A program made the translations under genes and the position numbers. Of a stretch of DNA of 64,000 bases, positions 8,359 to 18,566 are shown piece by piece (within the stretch, counting starts at the first letter, position 1; each line of letters opens with the position of its first letter). The notes beneath the pieces were generated by a model. It saw only the letters and a program-made list of their open reading frames with translations, had not been told where the DNA came from and made no database searches. This DNA comes from Burkholderiales bacterium 67-32 (GTDB lineage: Bacteria > Pseudomonadota > Gammaproteobacteria > Burkholderiales > Burkholderiaceae_B): assembly GCA_001898625.1 (NCBI GenBank), contig MKUP01000011.1, positions 270,680 through 334,679 of the forward strand. The letters are read 5' to 3'.

Positions 8359-10488
8359 CTACCCTTTCTGCTGCGGCGGCAAGGCGGCGATATCCGCCTT
8401 GAGCCGTTCGAATTCCTGGTTGAAATCCAGCGTACGCCGCTGGGAAGTCATGGCCATCAAGGTCTGCGTGCCCTGTCCGTCCTGTCCCGGCTTGACCCAC
8501 AGCCAGACGCGGCGCTCGCGGATGTAGAACATCGAGAACACGCCCAGGATCAGCAGCACGCAGCCCAGGTATACCGCATTTTTACCGGGGGTCCGGCTCA
8601 ATTGGAACACGCTGGCCTGGACGTGATGGAAATCCTTCAGGCTGAGCACGACCGGCGCCGGATACAGGAACAGGTCCGACATCGCGCCCACGGCGGCCTG
8701 AGTCCAGGCCACGGCCTCGGCGGCCTCGGGACCTCCGGTGGGCAGCGCGGGCAGCCCGGCGCGTTCGCGCTCGACCGCGCGCAGCTCGGCCATGGCGCCG
8801 CCCAGCAGCTTGACCACGACGTCGGCCGCGCGCTGCTGTTCGCCGGAAGATACGTTGGTTTCCAGGAAACGGGCGATGGATTGCAGGCCGCCGTCGGCGA
8901 AGGTATCCAGCGCCCGCTCGGCCGAGGCCTGCAGTTGGGCGCTCAGTTCGCCGTCGGCGGCGCTGCCCGCGGCCAGCCGGTTGGCGTGGGCGAACCGGCG
9001 CGCGGCCTGCGCGCGGGCCTGCGGATCCTGCAGGATGGCGCGCAGCCCCAGGAATTCCTTCAGGGAGTTGTCGGCGTCGGCCGGCATGCGTACATAGCGG
9101 AAATCCTCGTCGGGATTGGTGCGCACCCCGGCCAGGAAGACCTTCACGCCGTCGACGTCGACCGGCAGCATGTAGTTGTGGAACTCGTGCGCCTGGCCGC
9201 TGGCGTCGCGCAGCTTGTACTGCACGCTGGGGCCGACGTTGCGGAAATCCTCGTTCTGGCCCACGCGGGCGGCGCTGCCGGACACCGCCGCGACGTGCTC
9301 GCGCAGGGCCTTGGGCTCGGCCGCGCCCACGCGGCCGTTGGCGAAGTTCTCGACGTTGATGGGGCGAAAGCCGCTGAACTCGACGGTCAGGTCCTTCAGC
9401 GCATCGCTGGCCGGAGCGCCATCGGCCACCAGTTGCGCGGTGCCGCCGACCTTGCCCGACACCGGGAAGGTATAGGGCTGGCCGCCGCGCAGCGCGTAGC
9501 CGGTCAGCTCCAGGGTACTGCCGCCATCGTCGAAGCTGGACTGGTAGACCGTCACGCCCTTGTAGCGCAGCGGTTCATTGACCTTGATGGTGGCGGGGAA
9601 GTGCTCGCCGGTCTCATTGTCGGTGACCTCGACCTCGCTCGCGAACAGGCGCGGCATCCCCGTGGAATAGTATTCGACGATGAATTTCTTCAGCTCGAGC
9701 GTGAACGGCAGGGGCTGGACCAGCGCGCCGTCATCCACCATGACGATGCCGTTGCGGGCCTTGCCGCCCTCGGGCACCAGCACGCTGCTGCGGAAGCTGG
9801 GGTTGCCCAGGCCCAGGCGCCCGGAGGCGGGCACGTCGGCGATGGACATGTTCTCGAACAGGGGCTTCTTGCCGGCCAGCCAGATCTGCAACCGTATCGG
9901 CAGCTCGCTGTCGAGCAGGCCGCCTATGCAGATGATGACGATGGCGGTATGGGCGAAGATGTAGCCCAGGCGGTTGCCGCTGCCCCGCTTGGCGGCCAGC
10001 AGCGTGGCCGGGCCTTCGGTCCGGGCGCGTACGGCATAGCCCTGGCGCTTGAGCAGGTCGGCCAGCGAGCCGGCCACCTGGGTTGGCGCCGCCGGCGACG
10101 CGAACTCGGCGCGGTGGTGGAAGGATCGCAGGCTGCTTTCGCGCACGTGTTCGCGGAACGAACGCATGTCGCGCACCATCTTGGGCGCGGTGCGGATGAT
10201 ACAGAGGCTGGTGGAGACCACCAGGAAACCCATGATGAGCAGGAACCACCACGCGTTGTAGACGTGATAGAGCGAGAAGGTCTCGAACACCTCGAACCAG
10301 AACTGCCCGAACTGGTTGACGTAGTTGTTCGAGGGCTGATTCTGCACCAGCACCGTCCCGACGATGCTGGCCAGGCAGATGAAGACCAACAGGCTCACGG
10401 CGAACCGCATCGAAGCCAGCAGTTCGAGCAGGTCGATGCCGAGGCCGCGCGAGGCTGGGCGGGAAGCGGAGGAAGTGGCGGTGGTCAT
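8359..10488 (-). CDS. resB: System II cytochrome c biogenesis protein ResB/Ccs1
   Basis: ResB (Ccs1) is the partner of the CcsA-type protein in System II cytochrome c maturation. The 709-residue product has three N-terminal hydrophobic segments (about residues 20-45, 75-95 and 165-185), a large periplasmic domain and a final transmembrane helix (NAVYLGCVLLILGVFSMFYI), the known ResB layout. The ATG at 10488 is chosen because it immediately precedes the conserved first helix; an upstream TTG at 10551 would run into the terminator of the preceding gene. Downstream it touches the ccsB-type gene. The run cytochrome c4, resB, ccsA-type is a conserved betaproteobacterial cluster. Confidence 0.92.
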   Translation of the reverse strand: MTTATSSASRPASRGLGIDLLELLASMRFAVSLLVFICLASIVGTVLVQNQPSNNYVNQFGQFWFEVFETFSLYHVYNAWWFLLIMGFLVVSTSLCIIRTAPKMVRDMRSFREHVRESSLRSFHHRAEFASPAAPTQVAGSLADLLKRQGYAVRARTEGPATLLAAKRGSGNRLGYIFAHTAIVIICIGGLLDSELPIRLQIWLAGKKPLFENMSIADVPASGRLGLGNPSFRSSVLVPEGGKARNGIVMVDDGALVQPLPFTLELKKFIVEYYSTGMPRLFASEVEVTDNETGEHFPATIKVNEPLRYKGVTVYQSSFDDGGSTLELTGYALRGGQPYTFPVSGKVGGTAQLVADGAPASDALKDLTVEFSGFRPINVENFANGRVGAAEPKALREHVAAVSGSAARVGQNEDFRNVGPSVQYKLRDASGQAHEFHNYMLPVDVDGVKVFLAGVRTNPDEDFRYVRMPADADNSLKEFLGLRAILQDPQARAQAARRFAHANRLAAGSAADGELSAQLQASAERALDTFADGGLQSIARFLETNVSSGEQQRAADVVVKLLGGAMAELRAVERERAGLPALPTGGPEAAEAVAWTQAAVGAMSDLFLYPAPVVLSLKDFHHVQASVFQLSRTPGKNAVYLGCVLLILGVFSMFYIRERRVWLWVKPGQDGQGTQTLMAMTSQRRTLDFNQEFERLKADIAALPPQQKG

Positions 10489-10542
10489 GATGGGTGCTGC
10501 GGACCTCGGTTCGGACAGGTCGGTTGCCGCTGGAATCCTGCC

Positions 10543-10574
10543 AAAATGCAAAAGGGGCGGAAGATCCGCCCCTT
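10543..10574 (-). terminator. Intrinsic terminator after cytochrome c4
   Basis: A perfect inverted repeat AAGGGGCGGA/TCCGCCCCTT with a 3-base loop (10552-10574), followed on the minus strand by TTTTGCATTTT. It lies 39 bases after the cytochrome c4 stop and before resB, so part of the transcription should stop here and resB probably has its own promoter or depends on read-through. Confidence 0.9.
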
Positions 10575-10612
10575 CAATGACCGCGATCGACAGCAGTGGT
10601 TCCGGGCGCGGA

Positions 10613-11293
10613 TCAGCGCAGGCCGGCGATGTAGTCGGCCACGGCCTTGATTTCAGCGTCGGTCATCTTGTTGGCGATCTGCGCCATCGGCACGTTATTG
10701 TGCCGTGCGCCGCTGCGGAAGGCCACCAGTTGGGCCTCGGTGTACTCGCCGAACTGGCCGCCCACGCGCGGATATTGCGACGGAATGCCAGCGCCGTTGG
10801 CGCTGTGGCAGGAGGCGCAGGCCGGGACGCCCTTGCTGGCGATGCCGGCGCGGAAGATGCGCTGGCCGAGTTCGACGGTGTCCTTGCTCTTGGCCACGGC
10901 GGGCTTGAGGGCCTGGGCGCCGAGGTAGGCCGAGATGTTGCGCATGTCCTCGTCGGTCAGGCCGGCGGCGTTGACGTTCATGACGGCATTGACGCGTTCG
11001 GGCGTCTTGGCGCCTTCCTTGACCTTGAAATTGACGAGTTGCTTGTAGATGTAGTCGGGATGCTGGCCGGCCAGTTTGGGATTGGCGGCGCCGGCGCTAT
11101 TGCCACCGGGGCCATGGCAACTGGCACAGGAAATGATGTTGCGGGCCGCGTCGCCGTTGGTGAACAACTGCTCACCCTTGGCCGCGTCGACCTTGGGACG
11201 GGGTTGGGCATCGGCGGCCAGGGACGGCAGAGCCACCGTCGCACCCAGGATTGCACCGCTCGCGACAAGCATCAGGGACAGCACACGCTTCAT
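10613..11293 (-). CDS. Dihaem cytochrome c4
   Basis: A periplasmic or membrane-associated electron carrier of 226 residues with two class I cytochrome c domains. It has a signal peptide (residues 1-27, ending LPSLAA), two CASCH haem-binding motifs (residues 56-60 and 159-163) and downstream methionines (Met105 in NAVMNVN; NVPMAQ in the second domain) as likely axial ligands. Cytochrome c4 usually feeds electrons to terminal oxidases. It is followed by an intrinsic terminator and then the cytochrome c assembly genes, which would mature it. Length and spacing are typical for the family. Confidence 0.95.
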   Translation of the reverse strand: MKRVLSLMLVASGAILGATVALPSLAADAQPRPKVDAAKGEQLFTNGDAARNIISCASCHGPGGNSAGAANPKLAGQHPDYIYKQLVNFKVKEGAKTPERVNAVMNVNAAGLTDEDMRNISAYLGAQALKPAVAKSKDTVELGQRIFRAGIASKGVPACASCHSANGAGIPSQYPRVGGQFGEYTEAQLVAFRSGARHNNVPMAQIANKMTDAEIKAVADYIAGLR

Positions 11294-11628
11294 GAAAACC
11301 TCGACCTAAATTCCACAATCAGGCTACGGATACGCGACTCACGGATGCCCTGCTCCTGCTGCTCCAGCCGGCGTGCGGCAGGAATTCTCCTGCAGGTGTC
11401 TCCGCGGGGCCCACCTACCCCCCACCTACTCCGTTTATCGATTCGATCCGGCTCGCGCCGGGGGTGATCGTTCTTCTACTGCGAGTTTTGTTCTACTGCC
11501 AACCCGGTTCGCCCCCCGCTCCAGCGGGGAACGCATAGGCAAGCGCAACGGCGCTTTCCTAGGTTAAGTAACCGCTTATTATAGCAACTACAACGTAGCC
11601 CATAGAAAACTATTCGGGAAGGACCATC
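11294..11628 (+). other. 335-base divergent intergenic region
   Basis: Region between the divergent cytochrome c4 and gamma carbonic anhydrase genes. It must hold both promoters. Visible are a compact hairpin CCCCGCT/AGCGGGG (11515-11530), a near-direct repeat TTCTTCTACTG / TTCTACTG (11470-11500) and an AT-rich stretch TTATTATAG (11577-11585) suited to a -10 region for the plus-strand gene. I see no supported coding sequence or known RNA. Confidence 0.5.
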
Positions 11629-12153
11629 ATGGCTGTCTACCAGCTCGGCGCCGACGCGCCCCACATTCCGGACTCGGCGTACGTGGCCGAGCAGGCCACC
11701 GTCATCGGCCGGGCCAGGCTGGGCGAAAACGCCAGCGTCTGGCCGGGCGCGGTGATCCGGGCCGACAACGACGACATCGTCCTGGGCGACTCCAGCAACA
11801 TCCAGGAAGGCGCGGTGCTGCACACCGACCCAGGGCTCAAGCTCACCATCGGCGACTACGTGACCGTCGGGCACCAGGCCATGCTGCACGGCTGTACCAT
11901 CGGCGACGGCTCGCTGATCGGCATCCAGGCCGTGGTGCTGAACCGCGCGGTCATCGGCAAGAACTGCCTGGTGGGCGCGGGCGCCATCGTGACCGAGGGC
12001 AAGGAGTTTCCCGACCGTTCGCTTATCCTGGGCGCGCCCGCCAAGGTCGTGCGCCAGCTGACCGACGAGGACATCGCCCGCATCCGGGCCGGCGTGGAAA
12101 GCTACGTGAAGCGGCAGCAGTTGTTCAAGAAGGAATTGAAGCGAGTCGGCTGA
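11629..12153 (+). CDS. Gamma-carbonic anhydrase family protein
   Basis: A 174-residue left-handed beta-helix protein built of hexapeptide repeats (for example IGRARLGENASVWPGAVIRA and the IGDGSLIGIQAVVLNRAVIG region), forming a trimer with metal sites at subunit interfaces. Metal-ligand histidines of the gamma-CA/YrdA/PaaY group are present in GAVLHTDPG (about residue 64) and VGHQAMLHGC (about residues 82 and 87). A short alpha-helical tail closes the protein. The ATG at 11629 has GGGAAGGA upstream. Many members lack measured carbonic anhydrase activity, so the reaction is not certain. It stands between cytochrome c4 and engB, which are usually adjacent. Confidence 0.9.
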   Translation: MAVYQLGADAPHIPDSAYVAEQATVIGRARLGENASVWPGAVIRADNDDIVLGDSSNIQEGAVLHTDPGLKLTIGDYVTVGHQAMLHGCTIGDGSLIGIQAVVLNRAVIGKNCLVGAGAIVTEGKEFPDRSLILGAPAKVVRQLTDEDIARIRAGVESYVKRQQLFKKELKRVG

Positions 12154-12225
12154 CGGGCGGCCGCGCCGCGGGGCCGGCCGTACAATAGCGGGTTATTGCT
12201 TAACTTCGCCGGCCGGCGACGCCCT

Positions 12226-12849
12226 GTGTCCATTCTCCATCGCGCCCATTTCACGACGTCCGCCGCCCGGCTCGACCAACTGCCCCCGCCCGGGGCGCCG
12301 GAGGTCTGCTTCGTCGGCCGCTCCAACGCCGGCAAGTCGTCGGCGATCAACGTGCTGACCCAGCAAAGGCGCCTGGCCTTCTCCAGCAAGACGCCGGGCC
12401 GCACCCGGCTGATCAACATGTTCGGCCTGCCCGACCCGCTCGAGCCCGAGCGCGACCTGGGATTCCTGGTCGACCTGCCCGGCTACGGCTATGCCTCGGT
12501 GGCCCGGGAAGACCGCTCGCAGTGGGCCCAGGTGCTGGGCGGCTACCTGCGCAACCGGTCCTCGCTGGCCGGCGTCGTGCTGCTGGTGGACATCCGCCGC
12601 GGCGTGACCGACCTGGACCGCAACCTGATCGACTGGATCGCGCCGTCCGGCAAGCCGGTACTGGCCTTGCTGACCAAGGCCGACAAGTTTCCCTACGGCC
12701 AGCGCATCAAGGCCCAGTTCGCCGTCAAGAAGGAACTGGCCGCCATCGGCGCGCTGCACACCGTACCGTTTTCCTCGACCCACCGCATCGGCCTGGACGA
12801 AGCGACCGCCCACATCGAGGGCTGGCTGATGCCCCAGGTCGCGGCATGA
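12226..12849 (+). CDS. engB: Ribosome biogenesis GTPase EngB (YihA/YsxC)
   Basis: EngB is an essential small GTPase needed for assembly of the 50S ribosomal subunit. All G motifs are visible in the 207-residue protein: GRSNAGKS (G1, about 31-38), the threonine in SKTPGRTR (G2), DLPGYG (G3, about 83), TKAD (G4, about 160) and SST (G5). I chose the GTG at 12226 because the family protein normally begins with an S-[IL]-LHRA segment; the alternative TTG at 12196 adds ten non-conserved residues. No good ribosome-binding site precedes the GTG. It is followed on the same strand by hemB after 81 bases. Confidence 0.93.
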   Translation: MSILHRAHFTTSAARLDQLPPPGAPEVCFVGRSNAGKSSAINVLTQQRRLAFSSKTPGRTRLINMFGLPDPLEPERDLGFLVDLPGYGYASVAREDRSQWAQVLGGYLRNRSSLAGVVLLVDIRRGVTDLDRNLIDWIAPSGKPVLALLTKADKFPYGQRIKAQFAVKKELAAIGALHTVPFSSTHRIGLDEATAHIEGWLMPQVAA

Positions 12850-13941
<1,092 letters not shown>

Positions 13942-13945
13942 AGCC

Positions 13946-15151
13946 ATGGACGTCCTCTGGATCTCGGAACACGGAGGGCCCCGTCCACACAACGCGGCGC
14001 AACTGGCCGCCAGCAAGGGCTTCCTGTGGATAGACGCGGGCGCCGAGGACCTGGCGGCCAACCCCGACGCCTGGCGCGACGAGATCGCGCGGCTGACCGG
14101 CGTACAGTTGCACGACCTGCACCTGCAGGACGCCGCCAACCCGGTCCACCCCTCGTACTTCGACAACACCACCACCTACGAGATGGTGGTGTTCCGGCGC
14201 ATCGTGACCGACGCGCCAGCGGCCGAGCCGCGCCCCGCGGCCAACGGCAAGATGGGCATTCCGCTGCTGGCCAGCCTGCGCACCCAGCCGGTGTCGTTCT
14301 TCGTGCTCGGGCAGGCGCTGATCACCGTCCGCCACGGCTATAGCGCGACCTGCCAGGAAATGAAGCGCCGCCTGGCCGAACAGCGCGGCGAGGTCCCGCC
14401 CGAGGGGCGGCGCGACCGCACGCCCAGCGGCATCGGCCCGCTGGGCCGCGCCCCGTCCGGCCCCGCCGAATTGATGCTGCGGCTGCTGAATGGCATGGTC
14501 GACAAGTACCTGGCGCTGCGCCAGCCCCTGACCTTGCAGCTCGATCGCTGGCAGCGCGAGCTGCTCAATCCCAACGGCCGTTTCCGCAACTGGCTGGCGC
14601 TGCTCGATGCCCGCATCGTGCTGCGGCGCCTGGAGAACATCTGCGAGGAACAATACGACGCGCTGTCCGAGCTGCGCGACGCCGCCATGGACCGCAGCGA
14701 GGATGCCTGGGGTTCCGGCGCCTTCGACCAGCGGCGCGACGCGCTGCTGGTCCGCATCAACGACGTCATGGAGCACGTGAACCGCGTGCTGAGCCACGCG
14801 CGACGCATGGAGTCTTCGGTCGAGACCGCGGTGCAGTTGCACTTCTCCGCCACGGCCCACCGGACCAACGAGATCATGCGCATCCTGACCGTGGTCACGG
14901 TCATCTTCATGCCGCTCACGCTCATCACCGGCATCTTCGGCATGAACGTGGATCATCTGCCCTTCGTCCACGACAGCGGATCGTTCTGGTGGATCATGGT
15001 CGGCATGATGATGCTGGCGCTGCTGCTGTGGAGCTGGTTCTCGGCCCGGCGTTTCCTGGAGATGCGGCCCTACCGGGTGGCGGAGGCGCTGGCGCGCAAG
15101 GCGGGGCTGCGGGCCGGCAAGGAAGATCCGGACACCGCCGACAAACTTTGA
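13946..15151 (+). CDS. CorA-family divalent cation transporter
   Basis: A 401-residue CorA-type channel for Mg2+ (or Ni2+/Co2+). The large N-terminal cytoplasmic domain is followed by two C-terminal helices; the first ends in the signature ITGIFGMN (GMN near residue 332) and the second (FWWIMVGMMMLALLLWSW) ends with a basic tail. A proline/glycine-rich segment near residues 145-180 (EVPPEGRRDRTPSGIG) is longer than in E. coli CorA. The ATG lies 4 bases after the hemB stop, so the two are coupled. Since HemB here is Mg-dependent the pairing is suggestive, but ion specificity cannot be read. Confidence 0.88.
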   Translation: MDVLWISEHGGPRPHNAAQLAASKGFLWIDAGAEDLAANPDAWRDEIARLTGVQLHDLHLQDAANPVHPSYFDNTTTYEMVVFRRIVTDAPAAEPRPAANGKMGIPLLASLRTQPVSFFVLGQALITVRHGYSATCQEMKRRLAEQRGEVPPEGRRDRTPSGIGPLGRAPSGPAELMLRLLNGMVDKYLALRQPLTLQLDRWQRELLNPNGRFRNWLALLDARIVLRRLENICEEQYDALSELRDAAMDRSEDAWGSGAFDQRRDALLVRINDVMEHVNRVLSHARRMESSVETAVQLHFSATAHRTNEIMRILTVVTVIFMPLTLITGIFGMNVDHLPFVHDSGSFWWIMVGMMMLALLLWSWFSARRFLEMRPYRVAEALARKAGLRAGKEDPDTADKL

Positions 15152-15154
15152 GCC

Positions 15155-16270
15155 ATGCCACCACGCCCGCCGCTCCTGGTACGCTCCCAGTCGATCGCCG
15201 CGCGCCTGTATGAAGGCATCGCGGCCCCCGACCAATGGCAGGCCGGGCTGGGCTTGCTGGCCGCCGAAGTGGGCGGCCAGGCCTTCCATCAGGTGACGGT
15301 GGACCTGCGCGACGGCAGCGTGCCGGACAGCGTGATCTGCGACGCCGCGCCACTGCACAAGTTCGACGAATACGCCGAGCACTACGTCCAAGGCGATGAA
15401 CGGCTGGCGCTTTTCGCGCACCTGCGGGAAGGCAGCTTCATTCTCGACCACGAGTACCTGGACAGCCGGCAAATATCACGCTCCGCCGTCTATTCGGACT
15501 TCCTGCGAAGCGTGGACCTGCGCCATACCCTGTGCGTCCTGCAACGCGACGACGGCCAGACGCGCGACTACCTGGGCATCATGCGGCCGGCGGACCACCG
15601 CCCCTACGGAGACCGCGAGCGCGCCCTGCTCGAACTCGTCATGCCCGACATGGTGCGCGCGGCACGGCTGCGTGCGCGCATGAGGCAGTTGCAGCGCGAG
15701 GCGCTGGTCGGCCGCGCGGCCCTGGACGGCCTGCCGCGGGGCGTGGCCGTCGTCGATGCCCGTGGCCGGATCGAGTACGCGAATGCGCGCGCCGAACGAT
15801 ACATACGCACGTCGCCTTGGCTGGCCCCGAAAGGCGGCATCCTGGGCATGCGGGACGCCGCCACCCAGCGGCGCTTGCTGGCCGCGCTGAGCCACGCTTG
15901 CTCCGCCGCCAGGAAGGCGGACCTCTTCTCCACCGGCGGGCCGCTTTCACCGGTCTGGATCACCGTCCTGCCGCTGGATACCCTGCACGTGCTGGCCGGA
16001 CTGCGCGACACGCCGCTGGCCCTGGTCATTTTTTCCGTACCCACCGACCGCCTGCCGCTGGATATCCGGCTCATCGTCCAGGCGCTGGGCATCACGCCGG
16101 CGGAGGCACGCCTGGCCCAGGCCCTGGCCACCGGCCAAACCATCAAGGAATACGCCGCCGAGCAGGCCGTATCGCCGGAAACCGCGCGCAGTCACCTGAA
16201 GAACCTGTTCAGGAAGACCGGCTGCCGGCGGCAGGTCGAGCTGGTGCAGTTGATCCGGACGCTGGCCTGA
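15155..16270 (+). CDS. LuxR-type helix-turn-helix regulator (paralogue 1)
   Basis: A 371-residue regulator with a C-terminal LuxR/NarL-type helix-turn-helix (GITPAEARLAQALATGQTIK, then VSPETARSHLKNLFRKTG, residues about 310-360) and a central segment (GVAVVDARGRIEYANARAERY) with the look of a PAS sensor domain. There is no receiver or acyl-homoserine-lactone domain. It begins 3 bases after the corA-type stop and has no clear ribosome-binding site, so it is probably translated by coupling. The architecture matches the regulator at 20490-21587. Target genes and signal are unknown; the convergent dsbD gene is its neighbour. Confidence 0.82.
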   Translation: MPPRPPLLVRSQSIAARLYEGIAAPDQWQAGLGLLAAEVGGQAFHQVTVDLRDGSVPDSVICDAAPLHKFDEYAEHYVQGDERLALFAHLREGSFILDHEYLDSRQISRSAVYSDFLRSVDLRHTLCVLQRDDGQTRDYLGIMRPADHRPYGDRERALLELVMPDMVRAARLRARMRQLQREALVGRAALDGLPRGVAVVDARGRIEYANARAERYIRTSPWLAPKGGILGMRDAATQRRLLAALSHACSAARKADLFSTGGPLSPVWITVLPLDTLHVLAGLRDTPLALVIFSVPTDRLPLDIRLIVQALGITPAEARLAQALATGQTIKEYAAEQAVSPETARSHLKNLFRKTGCRRQVELVQLIRTLA

Positions 16271-16283
16271 ACGCGGAGCCGCG

Positions 16284-18209
16284 TCAGCGCGCGGCCGTCG
16301 CCAACACGTCGTCCAGCACGCGGGCGAAGCGCTCCGCCCCCTGGAAGCCGATCACCCGCTGCGGCAGCGGCGCGCCGCCCGGCGCGAAGAACACGATGCC
16401 GGGGGGGCCGAACAGGCGAAAGCGCTTGAGCAGTTCGCGGTCGTCGGCATTGTTGGCGGTCACGTCCGCCTGCACGAGGCGCAGGCCCGCCAGCCGCTGC
16501 GCGACGTCGGGACGGGGGAAGGTCAGCGCCTCCATTTCCTTGCACGAGACGCACCAGTCGGCATAGAAATCCAGCATCACCGGGCGGTCGGACGCCGCCA
16601 GCAGCGCATCCAGCTCGGCCACCGAGCGCACGCGCTCGAATGTCGCCGCGGCCCCGGGGCGCGACGAGGCGCCGCCGGGAGGACTCCACAATCCTTCCCC
16701 GCCCTGTGCCGGCGCGGGCCCCGGCACAGGCGGCGCGAGCACGGGAACCGGGTCCGCGCCGCCCGACGCGGCCAGATGGCCCAGCGGCTGCCACGGATCC
16801 CGGCCGCCGCTGGCCACGCCCACGGCCTGCAGGACGCCGACCAGCGCGAACAGGATGCCCAGGCCCTTGAGCACGCGGCGGCCGGTGCCGGCGTCGGCGG
16901 GCAGGCCATCGAAGGCGTGCAGCAGGGTGGCCGCCAGGATCGCCAGCACCGCCCAGCCCGACATCTGCACCCAGCCCGGCAGGACAGGCCAGAGCATCCA
17001 CCACGCCACGGCCAGCAGCAGCATGCCGAAGAAGCGTTTCACCCCGTCCATCCAGCGTCCCGCCTTGGGCAGAAGCGCGCCCGCCGAGGCACCGGCGGCC
17101 AGCAGCGGCACGCCCATGCCCCAGGCCAGCGCGAACAGCGCCACGCCGCCCAGCAGCATGTCGCCCGTCTGCGAGACGTACAGTAGCGCGCCCGCCAGCG
17201 GCGCGGCCACGCACGGCCCGACGATCAGCGCCGACACGGCGCCCATCGCCAGCGCCCCGGTGGCACGGCCGCCGGGCAGGCGCGAGACGCGGTCCGACAG
17301 GGAAGTCTGCCAACTGGACGGCAATTGCAGTGTGAACACATCGAACATGGCCAGGGCCAGCACGGCCAACAGCGCGGCGAACACGCCCAGCACCCAGGGC
17401 GTCTGCAAGGTGGCCGCCAGGCTGACGCCGCTCAGCGCCGCCAGCAGGCCGACCGCGGTGTAGACCACCGACATGCCCAGCACGTAGGCCGCGGCCAGCC
17501 CCAGGCCGCGCAGGCGGGGCCGTGCCTGGCCGGCGGCGTCTCCGACCACGATGGCCGACAGGATGGGCACCATGGGCAGCACGCAAGGCGTGAGCGACAG
17601 CAGGATACCCAGGCCCAGGAAGATCAGCGCCGTACGGGCCAGGCCGCTGCCGGCCAGCATGTCGGCCAGGCCCACGTCATCGGCGCCGGCGAAGGCCGAC
17701 CAGCGCAGGCCGGCCCCCTCTCCGCCCTCGACCTGCGGCAGGCCCCCGGGCGCCGAGGCGGCGGCGACACGCACCTTGTGTTCGGCCGGCGGATAGCACA
17801 GGCCCGCGTCGGCGCAGCCCTGGCTGGTCACGGCCAGCGCGAAGGCCGTGCCGGTGGGGATGGTCAGGCGGGCCGCCACCTTGTCGCGGTAGGTCTCGAC
17901 CTCCTTGTCGAAGGTCTGGTCGAACTTGACCTGTCCGGGCGGCAACTGGGGCTCGCCCAGCGCGACTTCCGGCGGATCAGCGACGAACCGGAACTGCTCC
18001 CGGTACATGTAGTATCCGGGTGCGATCGCCCAGGACAGCTCGATGGCATCGGGCGCCACGGCGCGCGCGGAAAAGCGGAAGGCCTGCTCGGGCGGCAGGA
18101 AATCCTCCGCTGGCGCGGAGCGCGGCAGGAGCGCGGCGCAGGCCCACACGAGGCAGGCCAGGAACCAGTGGACACGTGGGCCGACCGCCCGCAAACGGAA
18201 CATGGACAT
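16284..18209 (-). CDS. dsbD: Thiol:disulfide interchange protein DsbD
   Basis: DsbD carries electrons from cytoplasmic thioredoxin across the inner membrane to periplasmic thiol enzymes, including the cytochrome c maturation pathway. The 641-residue protein has a signal peptide, an N-terminal periplasmic domain with the cysteine pair Cys132/Cys138 (GCADAGLCYPP), a central eight-helix domain with cysteines in LTPCVLPMVPIL and GPCVAAPLAGALLY, and a C-terminal thioredoxin-like domain with WCVSC near residue 552. I chose the ATG at 18209, which overlaps the cutA stop in a TGATG; an ATG at 18203 is also possible. Confidence 0.94.
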   Translation of the reverse strand: MSMFRLRAVGPRVHWFLACLVWACAALLPRSAPAEDFLPPEQAFRFSARAVAPDAIELSWAIAPGYYMYREQFRFVADPPEVALGEPQLPPGQVKFDQTFDKEVETYRDKVAARLTIPTGTAFALAVTSQGCADAGLCYPPAEHKVRVAAASAPGGLPQVEGGEGAGLRWSAFAGADDVGLADMLAGSGLARTALIFLGLGILLSLTPCVLPMVPILSAIVVGDAAGQARPRLRGLGLAAAYVLGMSVVYTAVGLLAALSGVSLAATLQTPWVLGVFAALLAVLALAMFDVFTLQLPSSWQTSLSDRVSRLPGGRATGALAMGAVSALIVGPCVAAPLAGALLYVSQTGDMLLGGVALFALAWGMGVPLLAAGASAGALLPKAGRWMDGVKRFFGMLLLAVAWWMLWPVLPGWVQMSGWAVLAILAATLLHAFDGLPADAGTGRRVLKGLGILFALVGVLQAVGVASGGRDPWQPLGHLAASGGADPVPVLAPPVPGPAPAQGGEGLWSPPGGASSRPGAAATFERVRSVAELDALLAASDRPVMLDFYADWCVSCKEMEALTFPRPDVAQRLAGLRLVQADVTANNADDRELLKRFRLFGPPGIVFFAPGGAPLPQRVIGFQGAERFARVLDDVLATAAR

Positions 18210-18550
18210 CAGTTTTTCGTTTCCTGCCGGACCCAATCCAGATAGGCCGGCAATCCTTCGGTCACGGGCACGGCGATGATCTCGGGCACCTCGTAGGGGT
18301 GCAGCCGGGCGATCGTCTCCTGCACGGCCCTCTGGCGGGCCGCCGTGGTCTTGATGAACAGTGGAATCTCGTCGGCGGACTCCACCTCCCCCTTCCACCG
18401 GTAGATGGACAACACCGGCGCGCCGACGTTCACACAGGCGGCCACTCCGTCTTCGACGAGGCGGCGGGCGATATCTCGGGCGGTTTCGGCGTCGGGGGCA
18501 TTGCAGAATACCAGCACTACCTGGCGGGCAGCCTCGGACGGCGACGACAT
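18209..18550 (-). CDS. cutA: Divalent-cation tolerance protein CutA
   Basis: A 113-residue CutA1-type protein, a small trimeric protein linked to copper tolerance; its biochemical role is unsettled. Recognisable segments are CNAPDAETARDIARRLVEDG (about 16-35), ACVNVGAPVLSIYRWKGEVE and a LHPYEVPEIIAVPVTEGLPAYL tail, all strongly conserved in the family. The ATG at 18550 has GGAG seven bases upstream; an ATG at 18562 lacks this. The stop codon overlaps the dsbD start by one base, and the cutA-dsbD order is common in proteobacteria. Confidence 0.94.
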   Translation of the reverse strand: MSSPSEAARQVVLVFCNAPDAETARDIARRLVEDGVAACVNVGAPVLSIYRWKGEVESADEIPLFIKTTAARQRAVQETIARLHPYEVPEIIAVPVTEGLPAYLDWVRQETKN

Positions 18551-18566
18551 GGCGGTCTCCATGGTT

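Noticed and set aside
8602-10650. 682-codon plus-strand frame opposite resB
   Set aside because: Glycine/alanine/histidine-rich antisense sequence without recognisable domains; resB on the other strand is unambiguous.
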